Shown here piece after piece: positions 31,075 to 43,158 of a stretch of 64,000 nt of DNA. The notes below the pieces were generated by a model that saw nothing but the letters and a program-made list of their open reading frames with translations, made no database searches and was not told the DNA's origin. Both the position numbers and the translations under genes were made by a program. How positions within the stretch are numbered: the first letter of the stretch is position 1; every line of letters starts with the position of its first letter. Source of the DNA: Psococerastis gibbosa (taxonomy: Eukaryota > Arthropoda > Insecta > Psocodea > Psocidae); assembly GCA_963971405.1 (NCBI GenBank), contig OZ020492.1, positions 21,730,204 through 21,794,203 of the forward strand, read 5' to 3'.

Positions 31075-32534
31075 TCATAAATCATAAATTAGTCGGTTTC
31101 TCAATTAGTCGCTTTTTTCAAAGGCAGATCTACATAATTCCTATATCTTAATTAGTCGGTTGTATATTTAGTCGGTTTTTTAACACATAACCAACGTATA
31201 TTTACTATTTATATCAAGTTTGTTTTCCTAGATAGAATTGGTCGTTTACAATCAACTATGTGTGCATAGCCGGTTTATATTTAGTCTACTCTCTTAGATA
31301 CGAATTAGTCGGTTTTACAATTAGTCCGTTTTTCCTAGATACGGATTAGTTGGTTTTACAATTAATCTGTTTTTCCTAGATACGAATTAGTCGGATCTTG
31401 ATTTCGTAGGTTTTAACATTGCCTGGTTACACTTAGTTGGTCTAATATTTAAGTTTTATTGTAAGCATACATGTCCTCCAAGCACTTGGAATTGTCCCCT
31501 GTAGAATTCCCCTCGCGCTCAAGCCCAAAGGTCTTCCCCTGCCCCAATCTACTACATTACACACATCTTGCTGCCCACCAACCTTCTAGATCTTAATCTA
31601 AATTAGCACAGTACATAGCTGACCAAGAGGCCTTGCACGGCTCCAACCGAAGCACAAGCCCGGCATACAACATGGAAATCCCCTACACAACTCGCAGCCA
31701 AACCCTGCGACAAAGGCTTACGCCCTCGCCACCGGCACCAGACCCACAAATTCAGGAAATGAATCACCACTTTGCAGAATTACCATCACACCAACCGATA
31801 GATATAAACACCACACACGCGTGAAACACTACACAAAAAGTCACAGTGCAGCCACCGTCGGACTGTCAGACGCAGCACAGTACATAAACAATATTCTTAC
31901 ACAAGCACCGCCAACAGAGACACTAGAACCCCAAGAGACAGCTGCTTCAACCCAAAATGAGGAAATTACCACCTACCAGATCCCTGTTGCAAACAGGTTC
32001 GAAGCCCTATCAAATCTGGACTTCCCCAAGCCTCTTTCCCCACGACCAGAGCAAGATAAGATCAAAATCCTCCCAATCAACATCATAGTTGATGATTCAC
32101 GCACACATCCAGACCTATTAAAATTAATTAATGCTGCCCCACTTTATAAAATGGGCCCAAACTTATACACGGCAAGGACCGCTACAATAGGAGATTTTAA
32201 GAAGCTCCAGCTGCTTCTTACAGAAAAGGACTTCCAGCACTACCTATATGCGTCAAAACCGGCGGCCCCCAAGCCGCTAACACTGGTAATAGGCGGATTA
32301 CACCATACCACAGCACTAGAGGAAATTAAAAACACACTAACATTTGAAGGCCTAACGGTCCTAAACACATCACAACTTCGAAAAACTGGCACCAGAGCCC
32401 CCCTTTCCAAATTCTTGATTACACTGAAAGACTCCCCCGATGCTAGGGATTTCAGCAAGGTGAAATACTTATTGACGTTTGATGATGTGCCTGTGCTATC
32501 ATATATATATACGAGTAACACCATAACCCCCTAA
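31075..32534 (+). mobile_element. Jockey-like LINE, 5' UTR and front of ORF1 only
   Basis: The 5' UTR region (31088-31440) holds many copies of AATTAGTCGGTTT-like units, often next to TTTTCCTAGATACG. ORF1 follows from the ATG at 31672. The element stops inside ORF1 at about 32500, and what follows is unrelated. Presence of a 5' end with loss of everything 3' is the reverse of normal LINE truncation, which points to a later break. Confidence 0.75.
31672..32534 (+). pseudogene. LINE ORF1 (Gag-like), N-terminal part
   Basis: A Pro/Thr/Gln-rich start (MEIPYTTRSQTLRQRLTP) is open to 31824. A frameshift near 31800-31820 leads into the second frame to 32534. That frame carries the domain found before the zinc knuckles of Jockey-type Gag proteins (PRE_C2HC type): PLTLVIGGLHHTTALEEIKN, then LSKFLITLKDSPDARD and VKYLLTFDDVPV. 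After FDDVPV the family normally continues into CCHC knuckles. Here the frame runs into AT-rich DNA and stops. Confidence 0.78.
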
Positions 32535-33160
32535 GGAATACACTATATACAATTCAATTCCTTTTTCAGCTTTGTAAAATCTACAGCTATACTTTACAAC
32601 TATTAAAATGCGTAAAACCCTACTGTTTTGCTCTTATATTTTCAGTTTTTCCTTATCCACTTCACACTAGCCACATGAACAATTTCGCATTCAAAAATAA
32701 TAGCTCTCGCAGCTAAGGGCTGCATCAGATATGAAATGTCATGAGCAAGGGGGGGGGGAGGGGGGGGGGGGGGTAGCCGAAAATGGGGGTTTAATTAGTT
32801 TAGCTGGTGTTGTGTTTGAATGTTTTCGGTGTTGGTCAATTAATGGGAATTACCGTAGTTGATTCAGTCATGTGTTTGACAATTAAATTGATGCTGCCAT
32901 CAGGTTAACCGCCTCTTGCATTATTCATGACTTATTTGCTTGCACCAATGGCAAAAGTTAAACTAAATGCCAACCCTGTAATTTCCACCAGCAAATTTTT
33001 CCAGAGGATGTTTGATTATTCACATTATTCGCATTATTCGCATGCATGTCCACACAAAACGATTGCTAATTCTTGCTTCATGATTCGGAGGGTATGTCGA
33101 GGGTAAGACAGATTTGCATTCAATTGGACTTTCAGGTCTGTTTGCGAATAAATGGTTATT
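32535..33160. other. Unassigned DNA with long G runs
   Basis: No gene. 32610-32780 has GC-run family traits (AAAATGCGTAAAACCCTACTG-like sequence, then runs of 10 and about 16 G at 32750-32776). The rest is AT-rich. Confidence 0.4.
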
Positions 33161-33238
33161 TAGTACATTGCAGTATCATATAGTATAATATAACACTGGA
33201 TGGCATTAAATTTGGTTGAACAGGTAACCTCCTCGTTA

Positions 33239-33328
33239 TAACCGAAATTTGAGGATATGGAAAAAAACTGGACTTTGCGGGTTCGAATTCCACCAAGTCC
33301 AGTTTTTTCCATCTTCTAATTTCAGTTA
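33239..33328. repeat. tRNA fold-back element, reduced copy
   Basis: Left arm AACCGAAATTTGAGGATATG with A7 and CTGGACTT, right arm AAGTCCAGTTTTTTCC then CTTCTAATTTCAGTT. Between them only the T arm of a tRNA (GCGGGTTCGAATTCC) survives. The left flank (AGGTAACCTCCTCGTTATA) is the inverse of the right flank of the 63.7-kb copy. Confidence 0.75.
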
Positions 33329-33708
33329 AATGGTTATTTATTTATTTAATTTATTTATTTATTTTAAGGCTTGATAGCCCTCTAGTATGTCTAGACGGTT
33401 GGTTTAGGAGTACTACAGGCCGATCGAATGCCTATATGGCATGGATGAAGTCACAACTTGTAGCTGTTGGAGCTAGGACACAAAAATGTAGCCTACTCCA
33501 ATTGCGATATTAGTGGGCTTCTCTTTCTTACTTTTTTTCACGTAGTACTAATTTAAAAAGAATAATTTGGGGAAATGGTGGTGAGAGAGGGAGCCAGAAA
33601 GAGAGAGCGAGAGGTGCTAAGGCCCAGAAGAAAGTTTGAAAGCCCCTTTCAAAAAAGGAACAATTGAAATGGATTAAAGAAAGGAAGGTGCCGTGGCTGT
33701 ACTTCTAA

Positions 33709-33843
33709 AATAAATAAAATAAATAAATAAGGACTTTTTTGTTCTATTACTAAGCCAACCTAGCGGAGTTAGGGCTATAAAGCCCTCTCTTACACTCAAC
33801 TAGGAAGGCCCGGGACCGCCTGCTTTACATGCCCTCCGAAGCC
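33709..33843 (-). mobile_element. tRNA-derived SINE (family S1), tail and body
   Basis: (AAAT)n tail, then TTCTATTACTAAGCCAACCT, GAGTTAGGGCTATAAAGCCC and CCCGGGACCGCCTGCTTTAC on the plus strand, the inverse of the S1 body. Truncated before the tRNA-like head. Confidence 0.75.
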
Positions 33844-35102
33844 CTTTGACCCCTATCTAATTGCAAAGGTCAGTCGGTGTCAAAATAGTTATGTTTAGTT
33901 AGTTAAGCTCATAGAACCCCAACGCCCAAAACTTATACCTAATTCCTCCAACTATCTGCCCCCTTCCCAAGGATATCCTTTCAGAAAGGTTAGTTACTCT
34001 CTGCAAAGACAGAATCAGAATTATGTCATTTCGTAAAGCATAATACCCTTTTACCTGTACATCATGTGGAGGACAATAGTCAGTTAACCCAATTTAAAGC
34101 ACAATAATAACTATAATAATAATTATAATAATATTTTGTAGTTTTAATAGATTTATTACTGAATTATTGCAGGTGTAAGAGATCTGAAAACATACCGAGC
34201 AATTTTGTGCCTTTAACTGGAAAATAAAGCAAAAACACGCAAAATGAACCATATACACTAACCGATTTTATCCATTATAACTCAACTACGTATAGCCGCT
34301 CTAACAAGTTAGATAGTTTAGGTTACAAGCTGATGCTGCGAAATTGTGAAAATTATTATTTTTGTCCAGTGGAAAACTTTATAAAACTTGTTTTCAATTA
34401 TTTTGGTGACCCAGTTTTCACTCGCGAAAAGTGGTTGTCTTTTCCATTTGGAAATAATGTTGCAAGAGGAAATTACAAAGAAAACATGATTTTCCTTTTC
34501 ATTGTGGCGGTTTTTGCCATGGAAACCTTCGTTTAACCTTTTCTTCCATTTAAGTATAATTATTCAAATGTTACTTAAGCTTACTTACTGCCCGTTCAAA
34601 CTTCATTGGCTCAAAGGTAATATGACGATGACGTGTTCCAATAACATACCCTACGCAGGGTGTTGTCCCAAATTCGAAGGATATGGCCATATAGGTATAA
34701 GCCGGCAGTTTTAATAGCTGCACCTCATACCACTATATTGACGTCGTACTGGAACCTCGAAATAACACAAGTCGTCAGGTGTCAAGGTTAAAGACTGTTG
34801 GCCTCTATTTTGTGTAGGGAGGATCTATATCAGGCGGGGACCTGATTGCCCAATTTTTTATAATGAGAGATGATGTTGATGTACTGTATATTGCAGCAAT
34901 AGCTTATAATATATCTTACCCTCCCTAATCAGAGCCACCCGAGAGAGTCAGACGAATTTCCTCACCCCCCTCCCCTTCAGGGGCAGATCCTGAATTTTAG
35001 TCAGCGCGGAACTCAAAAAGGGCTGTGACCCAAGGGGGAATGCTAGTTGGATAGAGCACCCCTTGTCGCCCTATAAACTTTAAAGGGGCTAAATAGTGTT
35101 TT
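33844..35102. other. Unassigned DNA
   Basis: No gene recognised. Short frames at 34333-34714 lack family resemblance. About 34970-35090 is a diverged stretch that may belong to the GC-run repeat family. Confidence 0.35.
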
Positions 35103-35839
35103 GCTTTCGTATTTACACGTTACTATAAGGAATGCTTTGACATGGTCGAAATTTCGATTCCAAATTTTCAACGGATTTAGACGTTTTGAGGTCCCAGGAA
35201 CCCGAAAGCCTGTTTTTACGAAATGTCTGTCTATTGGTCTGTCGGGAAGATTTTGGTGACATTAGGCATTCAGGTTCACAAAAATCATTTCTCAGAATGA
35301 ATTGTTGTATTTTGGACTAGCTCAATTTCGAGGAATTTCACCCAAAAAGCTCCAGAGAAGAGCTAAAACAGTTTTTTAATTGGCTCCAACGATCTCTTTA
35401 CTCCTTAAATTGTTCTGGGGAAATATTTTAAAAATATTCTCAATTTTCATGAGAAATGGCTAAATAATAACTTTTCTGTGGAACCTCTCCACCGATGCTT
35501 TCCAACTTCAGGTATGGTTTCGGTATTGAATATAGTAACTAAACCAATTAGGTTGCTTTCCCAAAGTGTTGGTTTTGAAGAAAAATTAATTTTTGAACAA
35601 TTATGGATAATCCCAATACATTGCATACCCTCCCATTATTACTGCTTAGCATTATATTAGTCGGCCGTTATAGACTATGCCTATGTCCCATGAATGCTTT
35701 GGGGTAGGGAAAGTTGAGGCAAGTATTTACCATGGAACTACCAATATTTAGTATCTATTTCGGTGTCTATACTAAATGGTACCTATATTAATACGGTATA
35801 TATAAATAGGAAATAGGGTTCAGTCGTACTGGTTCTTTA
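35103..35839 (+). mobile_element. HINE-like repeat, copy 4 (old, diverged)
   Basis: Alignable to the family from the 5' palindrome (TTACTATAAGGAATGC) through GAGGTCCCAGGAACCC and TTTTTACGAAATGTCTGTCT to a 3' GGTTCTTT. It lacks the C-run and carries many substitutions, so it is older than copies 1, 6, 8, 9 and 10. Confidence 0.7.
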
Positions 35840-37332
35840 TATATCTTGTGGTATTGTAGTAGCCTACAAAAAGAGAGAGAAACTATAAAATTTACATGTA
35901 GATTAAATTGTTTCCGGCATTGCATTTCAGGCTAATACTGCAAATTTCAGAAACAAAGAATTATTAATTTTACGAACGTATTCGTAGCTGATATATCAGA
36001 GGTAACGTCCCTGGCCCCGACAGAAAAGTTTGTAGAGAAATGTGCCAAAAAGCTTTCCTTGTTCTAGTATAGCAGCAAATATTTTTTTGGCTTTAAAATT
36101 GTACAATAAAAAATTGCATCGGGGTGAAGGCCCGAAGTTTCTCCATTTCCTTTTGAATTGGGAACACAGACACATCATTTTCAAGTGATTAGCAAAGAGA
36201 AAGAAAAATATTTCGCTGTACTTATTTTGTTCACGAAAAACATGGCTTATCAATAAGAAAAACGTAAACATTGTTCATGTCTAATGCCATGCCATGATCG
36301 CATTAAATGCGATGAATCCGAAATTTTTAAAACATTTAAAATGCCGGGGAGGGGGGTGTCACTGGATCCGTCTCAATTCAATGATCATCACGTGCCGAAA
36401 ATTTTGACGATGATTGGGAAGGCTTCGGGATAACAGGGTGATGACATCAACCAGCGGCTTTCCTGCCGGCATCACATTTAAAGCAGCCCAGAAACTTAAA
36501 AAAAAAATATTTCTACTTATGTAGGTATTGCATAAGACCATGGTTTCTTGGGCAACATTAAAATGATAAAACATTCTGAATTTACCGCAGAGCTGAACAA
36601 ACCCCATCTGGGTTGACAGGCGGTTGTCGGAAATGAACAGGGTGGAAAGCTTTGGATTAATTTTCCAGCAGAAATGGAAAAGCACTTGTACACGAGCTTC
36701 GATTAACTTGTGCAGACCTTCCTCCGCCAGAACCGTGTTAAGGCTAACTCAACTTTAAATATTAAAACCCTCTGTATCTCATATGACGGCTTATGACTTA
36801 CGCTGTACCTACGATCATTGGGTCGTCACCATCTCGGTCTAAGGTGGGATAGGCCTAGCTATAATCGTTTAGGTCATTGCGTAAAACACTGTGAAAAGTG
36901 GTTGTTAGGGTTATAGTACTGACGGTAGCAATGTAATGTACTCTTAATATTTAAAACTATAGCACAACGTTCTAACCGTGACGTCATACGGATATCCTTC
37001 TAAAACAGTTTGAAGACTTGCTGTAGCCCGCGGTATAAGTTTGCGTGGGGAATGAATTGAACGGTTATGAGGTAAAGCGAACCCCAGATTTCGAGTCTTG
37101 TAATTATGGATCCAAAAGCAAATGACATGAGATTCGATCAGGCTGCTGATCGAGGGGATTATAATACCGGGGTTAAATAAATACTCTAGGATTATAACTG
37201 TAAACAAACAAATTTTGAATAGCACTTTCCATTATAAAATTATCTTGTTTACATTTTTAATACCAGGGGATTAAATAAATACAGGTATTATAATCACCTC
37301 GATCAGGCTGCAGGCTGCTGATCTTGTTTACT
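35840..37332. other. Unassigned DNA
   Basis: No gene recognised. The 108-codon frame at 36359-36685 (minus) has no family resemblance. A modest inverted repeat (GGATTATAATACC-type arms with GATCAGGCTGC) lies at about 37137-37175 and 37280-37315. Confidence 0.35.
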
Positions 37333-37970
37333 GATTTCCTATTTATGCGTTAGTATCAGAAAAGTGTTGTGGTTGTCGAAAATTTCAATGTCGAGGTTTC
37401 AGAGGATGCGTTGTGAGCTACCAGGAACCCAAGAAAAGTGTTTTTACGAAATTTCTGTTGGTATCTCTGTCTGTCCGTCGATTTGAGGGCAAACTACACG
37501 GCGGATTTCGATTAAATTTGGCCTATAGGTTTCCAAAAAGCATATCTGAAGATTTTTTTTATTTTGGGTTGTCTCCATTTCCCAAAACTCGGCTAAAAAA
37601 ACGGCTAAAATATTATTTTTTCTGAAATTTCTGATATTTCTTTTATTTCTGATCAAAATGGCTCAATTTCTTTGGTATTCAATGTTGTAGGTGTAAAATA
37701 GAGCAACAAATTCGAGCAGGTTGCTTTCTCAAGCAAAGTTTTGGTTTTGAATAAAAAAGTATTTTTTGAAGAAATTATGGACAATTATTTCTCCAATACA
37801 TTGCTTACGGTGTCATTATTACTGTGTTGTATCGTATTATATTGGTCCGTCCATTCTTAACAATGCAATAGTTCCATCGATCAATTCAGTGATTAGGGAA
37901 TGGGGAAACTTGCAATTTATACTTAAACCGAAATTTAACCACAGGACTATTATTTACCCTGGAGCTACTC
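37333..37970 (+). mobile_element. HINE-like repeat, copy 5 (old, diverged)
   Basis: Starts GATTTCCTATTTATGCGTTA in place of the normal palindrome, then TTTTTACGAAATTTCTGTTGG, a GTCTGTCC-type region and GGGCAAACTAC. The 3' end fades at about 37970. Heavily substituted. Confidence 0.65.
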
Positions 37971-38003
37971 ATACAATGTATCGGTGGATATACTAATTTA
38001 ATT

Positions 38004-38175
38004 ATTCCAAGCGGAGTTAGGAATTGGGGCTACAAAGCCCTTTCTTACACTCCACTAGGAAGCCTACTTTACATGCCCTCCGAAGCATGACCAGAAAACC
38101 GTAGTGAGTATACGGGACTCAAACCAGTAACTTTTCGGCGAAAGTCCGAGTCCGTAGCACTACTCTATACCTGCC
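38004..38175 (-). mobile_element. tRNA-derived SINE (family S1) with tRNA-like head
   Basis: Inverse S1 body with AAGCGGAGTTAGG, TACATGCCCTCCGAAGCATG, then the head. On the minus strand the head reads GTATAGAGTAGTGCTACGGA, then the B box region GGTTTGAGTCCC. This copy keeps the most complete tRNA-like start in the window. Confidence 0.7.
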
Positions 38176-41100
38176 CTGCAAATTTATATGTACGCAATAC
38201 GCTGTAACAGTACTGTGAATGCGACCTTAACCGCAAATAAAAATAATTAGTGAATTCGCACACGCCCGAACTGTGCACGGGCTAGCACCGGTGCTGTTTT
38301 GGCAGTCCTTGAGAGATGTCCCTACATTAGCATTCGAATCAATTCCCCCCTCCCCCAGAATCCAATTCACACTTCACCCCTCCCGAGCAACCCCTACCGC
38401 TCTTCAACTTTGGCGTCTCTTTTTTCACGCGTCCCTGCTAATTTTCCGAATAATTAAAAGCAATCCTCATTATTAGTCGATTCTGCCGATTGCTTTCATG
38501 CCAATTCGTCTGGAAGATATTTTTGTCGGCCATTTCTTTTTTATTCCTTTGTGCCGAAAGCCTTTAATTATTAATTCCATTTTCTTATCATTAATGATCT
38601 CTGACAATAATTAGTTCATAAGATTTTTTTTATTTTTTTTTCTTAATTCGTTGGAGCATACTGTTGAAGTCTGTTCTGTATTATTTAGCTTGAATTCAAT
38701 GGTGGCCACTCGGTATACATTTTTTAATAAAAATAATAATTTCTGAACACATTTTTAAGTGTCCGAAAATTCCTCTAAAAGACTCTGAAATCGGTATTGA
38801 AACGTAAGAAAGAACGCTTCGAATAAAAATGAAACCAGAGGTCAGCAAAAGACAGTCAGGGGGAAGGTGGGGAAGGGCTAGATAGAGCTGTGTAATGCTG
38901 CTGAGTCAGCCTAATCAGGGGGTAAATATTTGAAACTCGATATTGTGTCCCATCAGCATTTCAAATTTTGGCGGTAAAACTAGGAACCTCAATCGAGTTT
39001 GTTTGCCCTTGTCGCGGCTGGTTCTTTTCCCTTATTTTTCCACTGACTGGCTTTGTCTCTATATTTCTTGCTCACAGTTTACATCAAATCGCAACATGAT
39101 TTTGCTACATATCCTTTTTATTTAATTGTAATTTATTTTTAATCCACATATGGATATTAAAATAATGTTATTTTTGTTATTATTTATGTTGATTCGCTTT
39201 GCCATAAATAGCATTGGGAATGAAGATGTGTATTTTCAAATACAGCAGCTTAGCCTATATTAGATAGCGTTTCGGTTCTGATGAGCTCCATTCCTGATTG
39301 TTTGCTGAAGTATTTTTTCTAATACTAACTACTATCTACTACTACTACTAGTCTACTAACTATTATCAGGCAAATGCTATTTGCCATTTTGCACTATAAC
39401 ACGGCTGAAAATCCTAATAAATGTTTGAGAATAACATTCACTAATCGCCCTATCAGCTAGGTTACATTAAGTTTGGTGGATTGTTGTAAGACAATTAATT
39501 GATTAGGCACACTAAGTTACTGAAAATGAAGTAAAATATTTCATGTGGTATCGCTGATAGAAACATGGAAATTAGGCTACACACAGCTCACGGTGTATTC
39601 ATCCAAAAATTGCATTGTCTTGTGCTGGAACGTAGTGCGAGATAAGCCTATAAAGTCTTAAGGAAATTAGCATTGTCTTATCTCGCGGCCAAGCTGATTA
39701 AAGCTTTCGTTTTATCTTTTCTTATCTTTACAATTTGCATTCCAACTAATGCTACATTATTATTAATATATTTAAAACCCCTACAAATTCCGACCATTTA
39801 GTTAATGGATCCTTTCAACAAATTCTTCGCTTGTATTTTCCAAGAAATTCTTTTTTCTATTATAAATTGTGAAAAGTTGATGGATATTTTTATTAGATGA
39901 TTAAAATATTCAGAAATTCCTTTTTATTAAATTACAGTACGTATTGAAGCGATGTAGAATATTTATGAGTTAGTTGATGCATAAAATTATTTCATCTCTT
40001 CAATCAACTCTAAACTTTTCTTTTAAATGCGGGCCAGCATGGAAAGATTTTGTTTTACTCAACGACGAAATGTTTTGCTTCAATTTTTATGTGTGAATGG
40101 TATTAGGTTTCATGATACTTTAAAAGTGTCTCCTGGCAGGCTACTGTGGACTTGGGTTTTGTAAATACAGACATACTTGTTAGGTTGCTTTGCAGATTTT
40201 CTATTTTTCGAAACACATCAGGCCAGCCCATTACTCAAAATTCATACGAACAGCAATTACAATGCAATACAATTAATACAAATAACTTACTAACTTATCT
40301 ACCACAGTAGACCATGAAAAATTTAACCATAATGCTTGAGACCTCCACCCAGATTATTGTGGATCGTTCCATAGCAACATGTTTTGGTATCTTCAATACC
40401 TTGTTCATGCATATTCCAAAGACCTCGTTGCGAGATTGGGTACCAAATGTCAGCTGGCGGTGAGTGGCACTTAGAACCTCAAGTCACTGATGCACTGTAC
40501 TCATGTTCTTAAGCCCGGTACACACGGACGATTTTGCCGGTCGCGATTTGCCGACGTCTTTTCCCTTGTAGGGGTTAATTATCAGTGCAAACCCACTGAG
40601 ACTAGTTCAGAAAGTTCCTGTGATCTGGCGTGTCTGTAGGAAACTCGTGCACTTTTGTGCGACCGGCTTCACGCCAGCTTCTGAAATCGTCGTGAAATCG
40701 ACAAGAAGTCATCTGCTAGCCCTATGACTACAATAATAATGGCGTCGGCAAATTGGTTACCGTTTCAACACGTATTTTAGCCTCGTTGGCATGGTGTAGT
40801 TCCACGGGCTCACAAAGAACTTAACTCCAATTTCTACCTTCTTACCTTCAAAATGGACTGTTGATGTCATTGATTTTGTTGGTGTGCATTAAAGAAAAGT
40901 AGCATATTACACGTACTTTTCATGAAGAAACAAATAGACCTACAGGTGACAAAAAGCGAGAAAACTCGATTGAACATAAAATAGTTTCCATTCCAATACA
41001 AATATTCACATCATGTCTACATGTATGATAGCGACAGGAGGAATACGAATCCTCCACCATGTCTTTTCCATCATAAGGTTAACATAGAAAACGACTTCAT

Positions 41101-41278
41101 TCTCATTGTTATGCGGAGTCTTTTGCAAAAAGAAACTGTATAAATTACGTGCCAAGCTCATCTTTGGTGAGATTAACATGCGGGTTTGGACCAAAAAATA
41201 CTTAAACCAAACGAAATAGTAGAGGCCTACAGTAGCCAGTAGGTATACTATATACCTATAGTTATTTATAGCATTGTT
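38176..41278. other. Unassigned DNA, about 3 kb without a recognised gene
   Basis: The largest stretch not explained by repeats I recognise. 38270-38640 mixes a C-rich part with ATTA-rich sequence; 40505-40760 begins GCCCGGTACACACGGACGAT and may be a DNA-transposon MITE, though I could not find a clean inverted partner. Short frames (38273, 38943) have no family resemblance. Confidence 0.35.
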
Positions 41279-42181
41279 GCTTTCCAATTTATACGTAGTA
41301 TAAGGAAAGCTTTGTGATGGTCCAAATTTTCGATTCCGAGATTTCAACGGATTTACACGTTTTCAGGTCCCAGGAACCCAAAAAACTGGTTTTTACGAAA
41401 TTTCTGTCTGTCGCTCTGTCTGTCGCTCTGTCTGTCGCTCTGTCTGTCTGTGCGTCTATTTCCGGGCAAACTACTCTGTCGATTTTGATGAAATTTTGCA
41501 TATAGGTTGACAAAAAATCATACCTCGAGACAATTTTTTTGTATTTTGGGCTAACTCAATTTGGGGGGGGGGGGGGGGGGGGGGTTTATTTACAAAAAAA
41601 CTCCAAAAAAACGTCTAAAAAAATGATTTCTCAAATATGGCTCCAACGATTTCTTTTAAATTCACATATATTATAGTCGTTATCAATGTTAACAAAATGT
41701 GTGGGGTCGCTTGCCGCTTGATAGTTTGCTTCTGGGGGTAAAAAAATAAAAATAAGTCAATTTTCATGAAAAATGACTAAAAAATATATTTTCTGTGGAA
41801 CCTTTCTATCGATGATTTCTACCTTCAGGTATGTTTTAGGTGTTGAATAGGGTAACAAAAACGGACAGGTTGCATTCCCAAAAAAATATTTGCTCCTGTG
41901 CAAAAAATTATTTTTTGAGAAATTGTGGAAAATTCCCGCTCCAATGCATTACGTGCCATGTGTCATTGTTACTACTGTTACAATATATTGGTCTGTTCGT
42001 TCCAGAATATGCAATTGAGTTTTAAGGGGTTTTTAATATATATTGAGATGGACCCCCCTCCCCCCCTCGAGGGGTCTGAAATGTAACCATAGGGAAATTA
42101 TTTCCTATGAAATTACACATGTCTATATCTACTTCTTTATAAATTGGAAAGCATGTTCGAGTAAACTCGGACCCTTTCTTT
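41279..42181 (+). mobile_element. HINE-like repeat, copy 6 (full length)
   Basis: Complete from GCTTTCCAATTTATACGTAG to GTAAACTCGGACCCTTTCTT. The microsatellite is expanded as three GTCTGTCGCTCT units (about 41405-41450). An uninterrupted G run of about 20 follows CAATTTG at 41564-41584, and a second C-rich patch lies at 42053-42066. Confidence 0.85.
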
Positions 42182-43158
42182 GTTGAGCACTGGAGACGTG
42201 CCTGTTGTACCCGTTTGCCGTGTGTACAACAGATAATAACAATAATTATCAAAGCGAATAGTGACTATGTGCCCTACTGGCCCCTATTTCTCGGTGTTAA
42301 ATTAATAGCTATTCAACGAACTGTCCAAAGGATTTTTTTATTTCTTTCATTTTCCTTAACCCAAAGCAATTAAGACCGCAATGATTCACAGTAAATTAAT
42401 TATTAATATACAATTTTCTATATTTCGGATATCATTCATATATACGATATTATACTAGCTTGCAATATCATATTTATGATCATTAGATTTTGCGTTTCAA
42501 AAACTGTTGTTATTGTCAATTGACGAAAAATGATAATGTATGTTCATTGCTTACGTCGGAATTCCCACCCCCCACAAGAACTAACTATTAGGGGTGATCC
42601 CAACGCGCCTTTTTGGCTTTGTGGCACTGGTTTTAGTAAACATTGTAATGTTTTTTTCGATAAATAAACACATTATTATTATTATTATTATGCCTTGTTT
42701 AGCAGCACTGTATAAGCTGATTGCCCCAATCGAGCGCTAGCTTGGGGGTGCGGGCATTTTGGTATTATTATGTATCGTATTATGTGTATACCTATACATA
42801 GTCAGGGAATACTGGGCAAGGAAAACATAGAAGATTATTATTATTAATTAACATTTTGCCAACGGCCTTACCATGTTGAATTCATGAGAGCAGAGCATGT
42901 TTCAAACTGCGGCAAACTTGGTTGTGTGCACAGCCACAGCGTTGGCAGGGGCACATGGTGGGACATGATAACGCGCTGAGACTATACCAGTCAGTCTACG
43001 TGCGTGTCGAGTCCTGGTCACCTGTGATTTAACCGTGTGACTTCACCATGTTCTCCAAGTGGTAACAACAACAACAACACATTTCACGCCGCCTTCTGAG
43101 ATTTGCTAGGCTTAAGGTAATAACTTTGCAAAAGCCGAAGGCAGACGTAAATATTTTT
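42182..43158. other. Unassigned DNA
   Basis: No gene recognised. (ATT)n runs at 42672-42692 and a CAA run at 43066-43080. A repeat tail ending TTCGATAAATAAACACATT precedes the ATT run. Confidence 0.35.

Noticed and set aside
36359-36685. A 108-codon minus-strand frame
   Set aside because: No family resemblance and no splice or promoter context; could be chance in an AT-balanced stretch.
41289-41513. Recurrent small ORFs with TDRATDRATDR-like repeats (also 10182, 49421, 51128)
   Set aside because: They are translations of the GTCT microsatellite and palindrome of the HINE-like repeat. Frame and ends differ among copies, so there is no coding constraint.
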